DNA from: Chondrus crispus
Taxonomy: Eukaryota > Rhodophyta > Florideophyceae > Gigartinales > Gigartinaceae
NCBI RefSeq assembly: GCF_000350225.1
Contig: NW_005179212.1
Location: 1 to 64,000, forward strand
Length of the DNA: 64,000 nucleotides
Direction: 5' to 3'
Position numbers and translations under genes: made by a program. Position 1 is the stretch's first letter, and each line of letters begins with the position of its first letter. A model generated the notes under the pieces. That model had not been told where the DNA came from, did not search any database, and saw only the letters and a list, made by a program, of their open reading frames with translations. Positions 10,285 through 20,700 of this stretch are shown here, in pieces.

Positions 10285-10537
10285 AGACACACAAATTAGT
10301 ATGGAATCAAATATAATATGGTCCAGATTAATTGCTGTGACCAGCCCTCCTCCTCTGGTTATCATACTTCCTGATGATATTACGTGGCATCCGTTGTACG
10401 ACTGTCAGCATGCCTCGACGTCATTCAAGGGTGTGAAATGCAAAACAAAACAGAGCTGTGCACAGACGTATCAAGCTGTCAAGTGCATTCCCTCTTGACA
10501 GCTGGTAGATTGTGATACCTGTGATACCATTTCGGTT

Positions 10538-12168
10538 TTGAGTCTCAAGCAAACCGATCCGTTTACTGTTCGAATCCAAATGGCTCCTCGAGGTCCGATC
10601 GAACGGGCCTTGGCCACCGCCGCGGCGCACAGGTCGCAGAACGATGCTTCTGCAGACCTGCAATCCGAGAACATGGACGTCAGTCTACAGAATGTTCTAC
10701 CAAATACCCACCGTCAGCAGCATCTCGTCTCTACTATCGCGCAACGCCTCTCTGTACTAAAATGGATGACGAAAGAAGCAGTCAGTTTTGGCGACACGCA
10801 AATCGTTGCAAAGGCCTTGAGGGAGTTTCAGTCGTTGCTTACTGGCAGCTACAAATCCAAGCATGCGAAAGTTTCGTACTGGTGGAAGAGGAGAGATGTG
10901 TATCTCGCTATTGGCAGTGACAAACGTCGATCGGGAAATGTATCTGGTCACTTGCAGCGAGGCCGGAAGCGCTACAATTTCAAAGCGATGCCAGGTCGCG
11001 GACGCAATCGCTGTGGGTTGCTGCTCTCTACCGCGATCTTCGCGCTGAGTTCGATCGTCTTCGAGCTGCAAGTATCAAGATGACCCCTGCCGGCCTTCGG
11101 ACCATCGCGATTGCTTTAGTACAGAACGCGGATGAGCAGAAGCCATATCATCAGTCCGTCAATTCCAACAACAATCCACTCGTCGGCAAAATAACGGCAC
11201 GATGGATTGAGTATTTTATGGTAAAGCACAATCTGGTTATCAGGCGTCATGTCGGAAAGCATTCTGTTAGTCCGGGCAAGCGAAACTTTATTCGAAAGAC
11301 AGTGGCCTTCCACCTTGGTATGTTCAAGAGGGGGTTTGAGTCAGGGCAGTTCCAGGAGGACCTCATCGAGAATGCGGATGAGACCCATTTTATTTTTAAT
11401 ATGGACAATGGGCGAACCATTGGATTTAGAGGGGAGGAGTGCGTTAAGTATGCGGATGTGGTTTCAGGTGACGAGGGCATGACGATGATGGTTCGATTGA
11501 CGGGGGGAAGGGATGCCAGGTTGGAAACCCCGATGCTACTTTTCAAGAATTCAAACTGTTCATACCCTATTAGAGGGGTTCTCGACGACGTTCCAGGCGT
11601 TTGCTACCGGTCGGGCAAAAAGGGATGGATGGATAGTCGGGTTTTTGTTGAATCGTTGACTGAATCCCGTTCAATGAGGCCACACCCCACTGGTGGGAAA
11701 AGAATTTTATTTGTTGACAACTGTTCAGGTCACAATGATAGTGATGCTCTACGCGATGCCCTTGCAAATCTCAACACTGAACTCACGAAGTTTCCCCCGA
11801 CTACGACAGATTTGCTACAGCCGGCAGACTCTTTTGTAATTTCGAAAATCAAGGATGCGTGGAAGAAAAGATGGGATCAGTACAAAGCTGGGTTGATTGT
11901 GAGAGGAGAGTGGATGGGAGCGAGCAATGGGCAAAGTGGAAAATTCATTAACCCCGGAAAACGGGTTTTCTTGCAGCTTGCTGCTGCTTCTGTTCGAGAC
12001 GTTAACGAGCAGGGAGACAGAAGCGGTCACCAACGTAGAAAGGCGATGATTCGAACCGGTTTGGCCCTCAATTGGAACGGTTTGTGGGAGGAAAAGCAGC
12101 TGTCCCAGGACCTTCAAGCCATTATTGCGGAACATCGCATGCATTTTGATGGTGAGCCAATCCAATGA
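10538..12168 (+). pseudogene. pogo-like (DDE_1 superfamily) transposase, one frameshift
   Basis: The first frame (10538-11083) holds a helix-turn-helix-type N-terminal region (QRLSVLKWMTKEAVSFGD...). Near 10990-11010 homology moves to the frame of 11080-12168, where upstream sequence (VAALYRDLRAEFDRLR) is continuous with the catalytic domain. That domain shows the DDD triad: IENADETHFIF (first Asp), ILFVDNCSGHN (second) and DLLQPADSFVISKIK (third), the second and third 37 residues apart. These enzymes cut at the TIRs and insert into TA. Only one frameshift is visible, so the copy died recently or has a sequencing error. The TIRs lie just outside the reading region. Confidence 0.75.
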
Positions 12169-12342
12169 AGAGTCGTGGCGATGCGCAAGTTGATTGCATC
12201 CAAGTTAAATATATCACCAAAAAATAAAATGGTCCAGCTTATTTGGGAATTCCACAGGAATTGGCCTGGATTCAAAATTAACATGGTCTAGATTATTTGA
12301 TGTGTGCAACTGGAAATATGAGCTTCAAAATTAACCTGGCCC

Positions 12343-12365
12343 AGGTTAAATACTGTGATCAGGTG
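12343..12365 (-). repeat. Right terminal inverted repeat of the pogo-like element
   Basis: Reverse complement of 10265-10284 over 20 bp; followed by TA at 12366-12367. Confidence 0.75.
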
Positions 12366-12691
12366 TACTGTGCACATCCTTCTCCACAAGTCTCCTGGCC
12401 GGGGGGCACTCCCTTTTACCACACACTTGTACCATTGTTGCTGCCATTGTGTGAGGCATGTGCATGTAGCTCACTTCACGACTAAACTGTCTTCTCATGA
12501 CGACGAAACAACTTTCCAACCACAAAAACCATGACACAAACCCTGAATGCAACTAACATGGCCCGCATGTTTACCTCTCTTTAATAATTCGCACCCCGAT
12601 ACTCACTCAGTCAGAAGTTTACAATACAATATGCAGCCCACGTCGAGCTGCGCCGCACCGGAACGTTGTACATATTCGACACACAGCACCC
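12366..12691. other. Intergenic, nothing recognised
   Basis: Flank between the transposon and the 3' end of the DUF1838 gene. No ORF with family features and no obvious repeat. Confidence 0.4.
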
Positions 12692-14194
12692 CTACCAGTC
12701 GACAAGTTCCCCAACCTCCGGGTATGTGTTCGCGAAGAACTCGACCCAGTGCGTAAGGTCCTTTGCCTGCTCCTTGTCGAGGTTGTGCAGGTCAATCGAT
12801 GAGGAGTTGCGCAGCCCCGCCTCGGAAAGGTCGCCCGAGATGAACGCGTGCGAAGCATCCTTTCCGGTCAGGCAGTTGTACGTCTCGCCCTTCCTGTAGT
12901 GCCTGCTTGCGGAGCTCACGTCGAAAATCCGTCCGGCGATGCTTATGTAGATGGGGCGCTCCGCGACGTCCCCGCCAAACAGCGCGAGCTCCTCCGCCCT
13001 CATCTTCCTCGGCGCCAGGACCATGTTCACCGCCTCGGGCGGGTCCACGTGCGCGCCGGGCTTTTCCGGCTCGGGTCCGGCGATCCTCCCGTCCGCGCGC
13101 GGAGCGCCCTTGGCCTCGAGCAGCTTCTTCATGTACGTCCACGAGGTCTCGTTGGGCGTTGTGTAGTTTGTGGGCGCGCTCGAGTACTCCGGGTGGTGCT
13201 TCTGCACGTAGTCGCGCACGTTCTCCGACAGGTCCGAGAAGCCGTTGTGCAGCTTGCGCCCGCGGCAGTGGTACACGAGGCGCCCCGGCCGGTCGCCCAT
13301 CTCCATCCACGGCAGCCACTGCCCGACGCGGACCCAGCTGATGAGGCAGTCCGCGCTGGGACTGTCGGACGCGAGGTCGTCGCGCTTGGAGAAGAACTGG
13401 AACATCTCCGTCGACTGGTACGTGTCGCTCTGCGTGTTGGCGGGGAACTCGTCGCGCTGCAGCGGGCTCTTGTAGCGCAGGAAGATCTCCGAGTGCCAGT
13501 AGATGTCGTCGTCCTGCGTTGTGGTAGGGACCTTGAACTTGCGCCCGTTCTGCTCGAGCAGGAACTGCTGGTTCACAGGGTCGTTCCACACGTGGATGCA
13601 CTTGTTCGTAGCCCCAGTCTCCGGGTTCTCCCACGTGCCCAGGATCTCGCCCGTGTCCTTGTCCTTGTACAGGCCGACCTCCCTCGTGAGCATGCGCCAC
13701 CCGCCGTCGACACGCACCATGCGGCCGATGTTGTAGCCCTCGAAGGAGAAGAGATGCCTGGAGCTCTCGCCGTCGACCATGTCATAAATGTCACCGACCC
13801 ACCAAAACACAAACTCCTCGCCCGGAATTAGGCTCCCCCTTGTCTTGATGAAGCCTCGCAGGTTCTCCTCGGCGTCCGACTGCAGCAGGTCGGGGTTGAC
13901 GCGGTAGAAGTTAGAGTCGATGGACATTCGTCTGCGGTCGGTGTCCTCGTCGGCGGAGTGGTCCGCGGCGCTAGTGTTCGACGGCCGTACGTTGCTTGCA
14001 TGATCCGAGTCTTGTCGCATCGTCAGGCGCGGGCCAGTTGCAACGGGCGCGACATGCGGGTGGCGCACGGAAGAGAGGGCGGCGGGAGCGCGGGGAAGAA
14101 AGGCGGTGGAGGCCAAGGAGGCCTTGCAAAATGAGGGGACGAATAGTGTGGTTGTGGCGCTCGCATCCGCGATTGACGGTTGTGACATCGTCAT
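12692..14194 (-). CDS. DUF1838 protein fused to a MAPR/cytochrome b5-like domain
   Basis: From ATG at 14194 (or 14188) the product has about 500 residues. Residues 1-90 are Ser/Ala/Pro-rich with a FVPSF-like start, resembling a red-algal plastid transit peptide. Residues ~96-365 match DUF1838 (NFYRVNPDLL, FEGYNIGRMV, LLTREVGLYKD, HVWNDPVNQQFL). Residues ~413-500 match the membrane-associated progesterone-receptor type of cytochrome b5 fold (IYISIAGRIFDVSS, YNCLTGKDASHAF, WVEFFANTYPEVG), which binds haem through a Tyr rather than the His pair of true b5. The frame stays open upstream to 14551, but that part is translated from a minisatellite and is unlikely to be protein. The gene is intact and intron-free. 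DUF1838 has no established reaction; the fusion suggests a haem- or sterol-linked plastid role, which is inference. Confidence 0.75.
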   Translation of the reverse strand: MTMSQPSIADASATTTLFVPSFCKASLASTAFLPRAPAALSSVRHPHVAPVATGPRLTMRQDSDHASNVRPSNTSAADHSADEDTDRRRMSIDSNFYRVNPDLLQSDAEENLRGFIKTRGSLIPGEEFVFWWVGDIYDMVDGESSRHLFSFEGYNIGRMVRVDGGWRMLTREVGLYKDKDTGEILGTWENPETGATNKCIHVWNDPVNQQFLLEQNGRKFKVPTTTQDDDIYWHSEIFLRYKSPLQRDEFPANTQSDTYQSTEMFQFFSKRDDLASDSPSADCLISWVRVGQWLPWMEMGDRPGRLVYHCRGRKLHNGFSDLSENVRDYVQKHHPEYSSAPTNYTTPNETSWTYMKKLLEAKGAPRADGRIAGPEPEKPGAHVDPPEAVNMVLAPRKMRAEELALFGGDVAERPIYISIAGRIFDVSSASRHYRKGETYNCLTGKDASHAFISGDLSEAGLRNSSSIDLHNLDKEQAKDLTHWVEFFANTYPEVGELVDW

Positions 14195-14245
14195 GTCGCC
14201 GGGTCGGGTTCGGGTGCCCGCTACTGGACGGGTGGTATTTGCGAT

Positions 14246-14326
14246 GGGGGAAGGGAGAGGGGAAGGGAGAGGGGAAGGGAGAGGGGAAGGGAGAGGGGAA
14301 GGGAGAGGGGAAGGGAGGGGGGAAGG
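14246..14326 (+). repeat. 12-bp minisatellite (ggggaagggaga)n upstream of the DUF1838 gene
   Basis: About six to seven near-identical 12-bp units. The unit length is a multiple of three, so the minus strand reads as a Ser-Pro-Leu-Pro repeat and keeps the frame open upstream of 14194. It sits 50-130 bp before the likely start codon, so it belongs to the 5' leader or promoter. G-runs on the plus strand could form quadruplexes. Confidence 0.85.
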
Positions 14327-14551
14327 GGTGGTTAATGCGGGTTCGGAGATACGCTGATATGCGAGCAAGGGGTTTGGGCGGAGAAGGAAAGCATGACCAG
14401 GCGACACGGTTCTGAAGTGTTGTTGTTGCACCGGGTGTTGCAGAAGGGTAGTCAGGGGGTCGAGCGCGGGGCGAATTAAGCACAGCGGGGCTTGAGCATG
14501 CGGGGAGTGAGGGGCAGCGGTGGCACGATGATGTTGTCTCCGCGGCGGCAT

Positions 14552-15042
14552 GCGTGCCGAGAGAAAATGACAGAGTTAGGAAGGAATGTCTGCGGCGCGT
14601 CAGCAATGGGCGATGGCGTGCTGGAGGGGCGGTGGGCCACAGAACGGGTGGCGAGCGGACACACGGCGCAGGCGGCGCACGCCAATTGTTTTGCAGCACC
14701 CGGAATCTTCGAAAGTTGGGGTTGACTGACCCGCCTCCCCCCCCCGCCACCCATATTCCCACCCCGCCCTTCGAGTCCCCCCGACCGCACCCCGCACCGC
14801 GACACGCCCCCCGTCGATTGATACACAAGGTGGCGACCGTATGCCCCGGGGCCCTGGGGCCCTAGGCACGCGCGAACCCGACCCCGCTGTGCCTGATAGG
14901 TCAAGTGCCAATGCTCTTCTGCTCACATGACCGTGATTTTTTTCCACTGCCTTTTTTTGCCTTTCAGCCTATTGGCAACAAATACTGTACATGTACTGTA
15001 TATATATGCTTACAAGGGGGGTCGCTCAATAGTGCCTTCTTT
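14552..15042. other. Intergenic upstream region of the DUF1838 gene
   Basis: C-rich tracts at 14730-14815 and a gggccccggggccc-like palindromic stretch near 14845-14865. No gene recognised; promoter position is plausible but no defined element can be called. Confidence 0.3.
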
Positions 15043-15360
15043 AGTAGTGCCTCCCTCTATATAGTGCTATGGCTCACCCTCTGGCACAGGTTATCATAAT
15101 CCCACACGTGTATCATCCGGCATGGTTCATTGTTACGATATTCGTACAGTATGAGAGGTGCGACGGGGGGAAAATGTGGCGACGAATACTCAGTACTGTA
15201 CTCAAAGGATGAAGTTTTTTAGTTATGTTCTACAGGCTTTTAACAACGTGCTTTGTCCCCAAATATATGTATTTGAGTCTCCTTTATATAGTGCCATCCC
15301 TCTAATAGTGCCATAGCTAGAGATATCTCACGCTATGGCACTATATCGTAGGAGGCACTG
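15043..15360. repeat. Small inverted-repeat element (MITE-like), copy B of the dispersed repeat
   Basis: agtgcctccctctatatagt at the left end is about 80% complementary over 28 bases to the right end, which finishes ggaggcact. The right 100 bp (15261-15360) match 10131-10230 at about 92%. No coding capacity. Target duplications were not clear, so the class is open. Confidence 0.5.
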
Positions 15361-16464
15361 TACTCGTTTTGCGACCGTTGCATACATTTCATACATACAT
15401 TTCATATGCATACATTTCCCAATTCTGCTTCGGAGCGTGTCCGGCGCCGCTCACCTCATCTCTCCCTTGCATTCTGTACACGATGTGCGAGCGCCCGCCT
15501 GCGTTGCAATAGCGAAGGGCACCAATTCTGCGACGCTAGAGTGAACACCCCATGACATGCATTTTCGGGTGTGTACGGCTTACAGTTGCCTACAGCGTTC
15601 CCTTAACTCACAACTTCCACAGCCTTTGTACAACATGCAAAGATACTCATGTCTCACGCTGTCTCGTGCCTTCTGTAGGTTGCGCGTCCGCTCTTTCTAC
15701 TCTCGCACTACGTGTGTAGGTTGTAGCACCAGGCATCGGGTTACAACGCAACATTTGGAAACCTTTCGAGGCGAGCTAGCAAGTACACACATATCATTCC
15801 GGGGGCCGCAACGATGCGGGAATGATACTTGTGTAATACCCATGCCCCCATGCAGACGCAGCAGTGACGCCCATGGCATGTCCTCCGCATGGTGTGTATG
15901 GAGTGCAAGCTTTTCGACGACCACCTGTCAGTGTCAACGCCGCTGCTGCCCAAACAAATCACGCATGCGCACGTCGTTGAATAAATGTTGCGTTTTCTAT
16001 TTATCTGAGTCTGCATGACGTCATGCAAAAGAAGGACTGACCCCGCGCTAGCGACACGTAGGAGTGCATGCAGTGCTCGGCACACAACCGCAGTCGCACG
16101 TGGCGACGTGTACAACTGATGGGGGACCTGAAACCGAGCCCTCGCGGCAGTGAAGGGAATCGAAAGGGATGCGTCGCGTTTGCCGAGGCGGTGCGGCATG
16201 GGCTAGGTCGGGCGGCGCGGGAGATGGGGCGCGGAGCGGAAGAAGGGAAGACGCAGACAATGTGTGGTAAGTGGCCAGGAGACATGTAGAGAAGGATGTG
16301 CACAGTAAGTAGCGATATCCAACACACTGCGGCCGACTATTAGGAGGCAAGCGAGCAAGAAAGGGCAGTGTGGGAAATTATCGTACGACGGTGACGCATA
16401 CAGCACGAATAAAATGCACCTCAACGCAATTATTGTAGTGCACTAAAACGAGAGCATTTTAATA
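15361..16464. other. Intergenic, nothing recognised
   Basis: Short imperfect repeats of catacattt at 15380-15420. Open frames on both strands are short and look random. No gene, RNA or mobile element is supported. Confidence 0.4.
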
Positions 16465-17254
16465 AGAGACGTTTTGTTACGTACCACTTTCTTCACCTCA
16501 CTCCCGAACGACTTTCCGGTAGAGGTACACAGTGTCTGTAGCTTCGCAAGTCGTAGCGTAGTGCCCAACTTGACCACAAGCAGAGCAACGCGACTTTCGT
16601 TGAAGCGCTGCGACCCCCTGTTCCCGCCGTTTCTTCGGCCGACCTGCCTGACTCGGAACTCTCCACGCCCTCATCTGTCTGGCAATAGGCAGAATCTGCA
16701 AATCCACGTTAATGTTTACTTGAGAGGCAAGGGCAGCAGCTGCAACATACTGGCGTTCAAGTGTTGCATGATGAATAACAGTCGATGCCCACTTTGTGTC
16801 CAGATAATTCCAGAGTGCAGCCTCCGGGACGTTCGCATGCCGCTCGCGAAGATTATCAAACACTAGCACACGGCTAGGGGCTTACGTTTCCCCTTTATAG
16901 CGTCGCAGGAGTGGGTGAGATTGGGTTTTCCCATTTTCCACAAGCCATTGTTTGCCCTGCGGTCTGGTTGGGCGTTCAAAGTGTATGAGCACTCCTGGGG
17001 AGGGACACTGTATACGCAGGCGCCCAGAGTCTGAGTTTTTTACCTTGTGAGATCGGCCTACCGTGGCGCACAGGGCTAAGGATGCCATCAAGATGCTGTG
17101 CTTGTCAAAGAACGTGTTCCCTTTGATCAAACTCATTCCGACGACGCCCTCTTCACCTCCTCATCACTCTAGAGCGCTCCTAAGAAAAGGGGCTCATAAA
17201 ATGTGGTACGTAACAAAATTCCAAAATAAAAGTGGTGCGTAACAAAAAGTCTCT
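16465..17254 (-). mobile_element. Miniature Mutator-like (MULE) element
   Basis: agagacgttttgttacgtac at 16465 onward pairs with the reverse complement of 17229-17254 (24 of 26 bases). A second copy of the inner motif, gtggtacgtaacaaaa, lies just inside the right end near 17200, a subterminal repeat. Between the ends is a single minus-strand reading region with Mutator/FAR1 features but too short for a full transposase, so this is an internally deleted derivative. A clean 8-10 bp target duplication was not seen. Confidence 0.6.
16498..17136 (-). pseudogene. MULE transposase remnant: N-terminal DNA-binding part joined to C-terminal zinc knuckle
   Basis: One frame with an in-frame TAA near 16872. 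The N-terminal part (from ATG 17136) resembles the MuDR/FAR1-type DNA-binding domain (LRIQCPSPGVLIHF..., then a His-rich turn). The C-terminal part has RPKKRR followed by CSACGQVGHYATTC, a C-x2-C-x4-H-x4-C knuckle found at the end of such transposases. The catalytic DDE domain between them is absent. It sits inside the 16465-17254 inverted repeats. The parent family is inferred from these two end domains and the long TIRs. Confidence 0.55.
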
Positions 17255-17791
17255 ACATTTAAACTGCTCTATCCGGACAAAAGGCTCCCCCAAAAATACT
17301 GTACGATCAATTACTGCAGTATAACCTAACTATTTTAACACGCACTTCGCCAGAGAACGGGATCTGTTTCGGACATCTGTTGAAGTCAATAAAATGTCGC
17401 AGTACGGTAGCTTATTTGCCAATCATTGGCCGCTGACCCGATTATACGGAGGGTTGAAGCATTGGACCCTGTTTCAGGGCAATTGAAGGACAAGTGGCCG
17501 AAATTCCACCATCATCACGGTCTTGTCCTGGATGGGAGGACGGTGTCATGATACATTCCATGGTCATGATACCGATAGAACTAATCAGATTTCAAATTGT
17601 ATATTCAAATATTGTATATCTCACAGCAATCCCGAAAGCATTTAACGTCAATCTGTGTGCCTGAATTAATTTGTTTCTTGTTACCCGTCCATGACTTTTT
17701 TCACCGTCATGCATTGGGGGCTCTCTGTGCTCCGGCTCTTAGATGGGCTTTCCACCCTGATTGTTGTCACGTCGGCTTCCAGGTTGATGAG
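17255..17791. other. 3' flank of the NLR-like gene, nothing recognised
   Basis: AT-rich, with several aataaa-like words on either strand; no coding potential beyond chance frames. It probably holds the 3' untranslated region of the 17792-23095 gene. Confidence 0.35.
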
Positions 17792-20700
17792 TTAGAGCTC
17801 GTTTCGATTCGCTTGGATGTTAGCATATTTTTCTGAAATGGCCATCGCAACTCTCTCCACGAGGGATTCACGTGCGAGAGATGCAAAAGGGTCACCATTG
17901 TCATTTGACGCTCCACCGTCATTTTCGATCCCGGTAGTCCAGGACAATTCCTTCAACAGCGCCGTGACTGTTGCTGTACTCATTTCTCGCTGTCGCGCTT
18001 CATCATAGAAATCTTCGTCGCGAAACAATTTCGAATATTTTTCTGGGTCAAACCTCCGGCACTCTTGCAAGCTCAAACGGTAGAAGACCGGTATCAGTAT
18101 GGGAACAGATTGCCCTGGTGATTGCCCTGGCTTCTTTGTTTCAGAGGCTTCTCGTTTCCTCCTTTTTCGTTTCCTCATTAGGAAGCATTCCAACTCCTTC
18201 ATAGTCCACCGCTGACATGCAAACTCTGGCGAAAGGATGAAAACTCCTATATCCGCAGTTTCCATGGCCACTGTCATCTTGTCCACACCATCATCTCCTG
18301 GCCTCAGACTAACTTTGTCCAAAAAACAACACATTCCCCGCTTACAGAGATCTTCGTGCAGCGGTCGGGCAAAATGTAACTTGTCACCTCCCTTTCCTCC
18401 CTTTCCTTTCTGTACTCCCGCATGGCTTATGAATACATCCACGGCCTTCATCCCAACCTCTTTAGAACTCCGTGGAATGACGGCCAATGCCTTCAATGCC
18501 TTAGGATCAGCTGGCCCATAATATTTCTCTATTTCTGGCATCAGGTCCAAAAGCCTCCATGACTCGCCACATGGGGCAGGACATTCGCCTTCGAGGTTCG
18601 GCAATCTCGCCTTTGTAGCGTTCTCGACCCAATCTCCGGGCATCTCAAACTTAGCCGTCCACTCTCCTCCGCACCCGGTTAAATCTGAGCGACACTTCGT
18701 CCGCAGAAAGTGCTTCATAGGAAACTTCTTGCCACTGAGTGGCATGCGTGAAAGCTCCTCCACTTCCGTCACACAACTCCGTGCAACACTCAAAGGATCT
18801 TGCGCATACACTTTCCATTCAATACGTCGTTGCTGACTCACGAATATAAACACCACTCGTCCAGATTCTTTTAACTCAATTTTCGCAGCCCAATCCGCAG
18901 CATTTGCACCCACGAACCCCACCTTTGGCCTAACCCTTCCTACCTTTTTGTGGAGATGGCTGATTAGGCAACCCATCAGACCGTGGGGAAATGCGTCCAC
19001 AAATTCAGTAACTAACCGTACCTCCGACTCGTTAGGTCGGCTCGTACAGTCCTGCCAGTCGTCAGCTTCCTTCAACAGTGCTGGGATCGCAATCAAGTCT
19101 TCCGAAGTTCCTGAGGTGCCATCAGCGAATTGCACTCGCATGAGTATATCAACGCTGCATAAGGCATCGAGCATCATATCGCAAATTTCCTGCGAGTGTT
19201 CGTCCCACAATTTCTTCAGACCTTCCTTTGTCAACAGACCGTCACGTAAGGATAGTGCGTGTTTTTTAGGCAGACTTCTGCGCACTTTTTCTTCGGGTCC
19301 AGTCACGCGCCGTACGAAATCAAGCATGGCAGCAGGACGTGGGAACAAATATACTCCCTCCTTTGGCATATCAAATAAAACACATCTCCCAAGCTTGCTA
19401 AAATATTTCAGTGCTCGTAAGGCGTCTTCATGTCGCTCTTCCTTTTTTGTACTAAAGGCTGAAAACCCATCTGCACATTTGAATATCTCTTGTGTGTTCC
19501 AAACAACGGTGCTCATCCTTTCAGCATTCATTTCAGCACTCTTCCGTTCTACTTCTTCCACGAAAGCTATCCACCGAAGTGGTATTTCCAGTCGTGAAGC
19601 CACGATATCGTCCGACAACCGTTTGATTAATTTTTCTAGTTCTTCTATGCCAGACTCTCCAGGATCTTCCTTAGCAGTTCTGTTTTCCACAGCGATGAAA
19701 GGAATGGCGCGACCTTCGCCGTTCTCTGCTTCAGGTTTGTCACGCACCCATGTGTCATACACTGCTTCCCCAACTTCGTCCAGCAAGCCCTCACGTAGAA
19801 CCTTCTCAGCCTCCCCCAAGTCCCCGCAACTATCCTTGTATGTACCAACAATAATCGGTCGCACAGATTCGGAATCCGGTACCAGTGCATGTACAAGTTG
19901 CATCCACCGACATAATTCCCTCACTTCTTCGACTCGAGTTGAAATGTTCCATAGATTCTTCAAATTAACTACAAACACAAACAAGCTCCCATTTTTAACG
20001 AACAAGGCATGTGCCATCACATATTGTGACTGTCCAGCCAGATCCCAGCATTGCACAAGTGTTCCGTCTATCTTCTTCAGAGTGGATGAGTTTTCCAAAT
20101 AATTTCGAACCCGAGCCAGATGGGGATCAATTGTTGTCTTTGGCGGTTGAAAAGTGTTTCCAATTTGAGGAGCCAGATTAATAGACGATGTTGTTCGTTG
20201 TGGGGTCCTTTGGTCATTTATTGTTGCATGTCCGCTCTTTGAATATGCATGAAGAATGCTTAGAGCTGGGTCCTGATTCGTCTTCTCGACAGTTGCTGTT
20301 TGGGCTTTGACACTCGGAGATGATGTTGCTTGTCGTGATAGGATAGCGTTCAGCGAGTCCTGACTGAACGCAAGCTCGTCGCCGTCCTCTTCGCTCATAT
20401 TTCGACTTCCTAGAAGCACTTGTATCCTAGAGAGTGCAGCTAGCTCTGTTTGGTTATACTCAGAAACGAATGGCAACCCCCGAAGACTGCGGACAAGTGA
20501 GGTCTTTCCTCTTGCTCCACCACCTAAAACCATCAAAAAGATTTGCGACTGTTTTGCTTTTGCTTCCTTGAGCTTTTTCTCGACGTACTCTCGCGAGTCC
20601 TGGAAATCAACACGCTGAAGCATGTCTGTTATGTCTTTCGAATGCTGCTCCGCACGGGAGCGCAATCGAGTAGCACCTGAGACATCCAGAGGGACTTCCT

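Larger units (their letters stand above)
10263..12365 (+). mobile_element. pogo/Tc1-mariner-type DNA transposon with TIRs and TA target duplication
   Basis: 20 bases at 10265-10284 (ctgatcacagtatttaacct) recur as an exact reverse complement at 12343-12362. The similarity reaches out to a TA dinucleotide on both sides (10261-10262 and 12366-12367), as expected for the Tc1/mariner superfamily, which duplicates TA on insertion. The element is about 2.1 kb and carries one transposase reading region, split by a single frameshift. Confidence 0.75.

Noticed and set aside
10990-11010. Programmed ribosomal frameshift in the pogo-like transposase
   Set aside because: No slippery heptamer was recognised, and pogo elements do not normally use one; a simple indel is more likely.
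12848-13831. Long plus-strand open frame (327 codons) opposite the DUF1838 gene
   Set aside because: A GC-rich shadow of the real minus-strand gene; composition is dominated by Arg, Val and Leu and no motif is present.
13996-14415. Gly/Lys/Glu repeat protein on the plus strand opposite the DUF1838 leader
   Set aside because: It is the translation of the 12-bp minisatellite and has no other support.
18948-20102. Plus-strand open frame of 384 codons inside the NLR-like gene
   Set aside because: Antisense shadow; the minus-strand frame has clear domains and the plus frame is Ser-rich without motifs.
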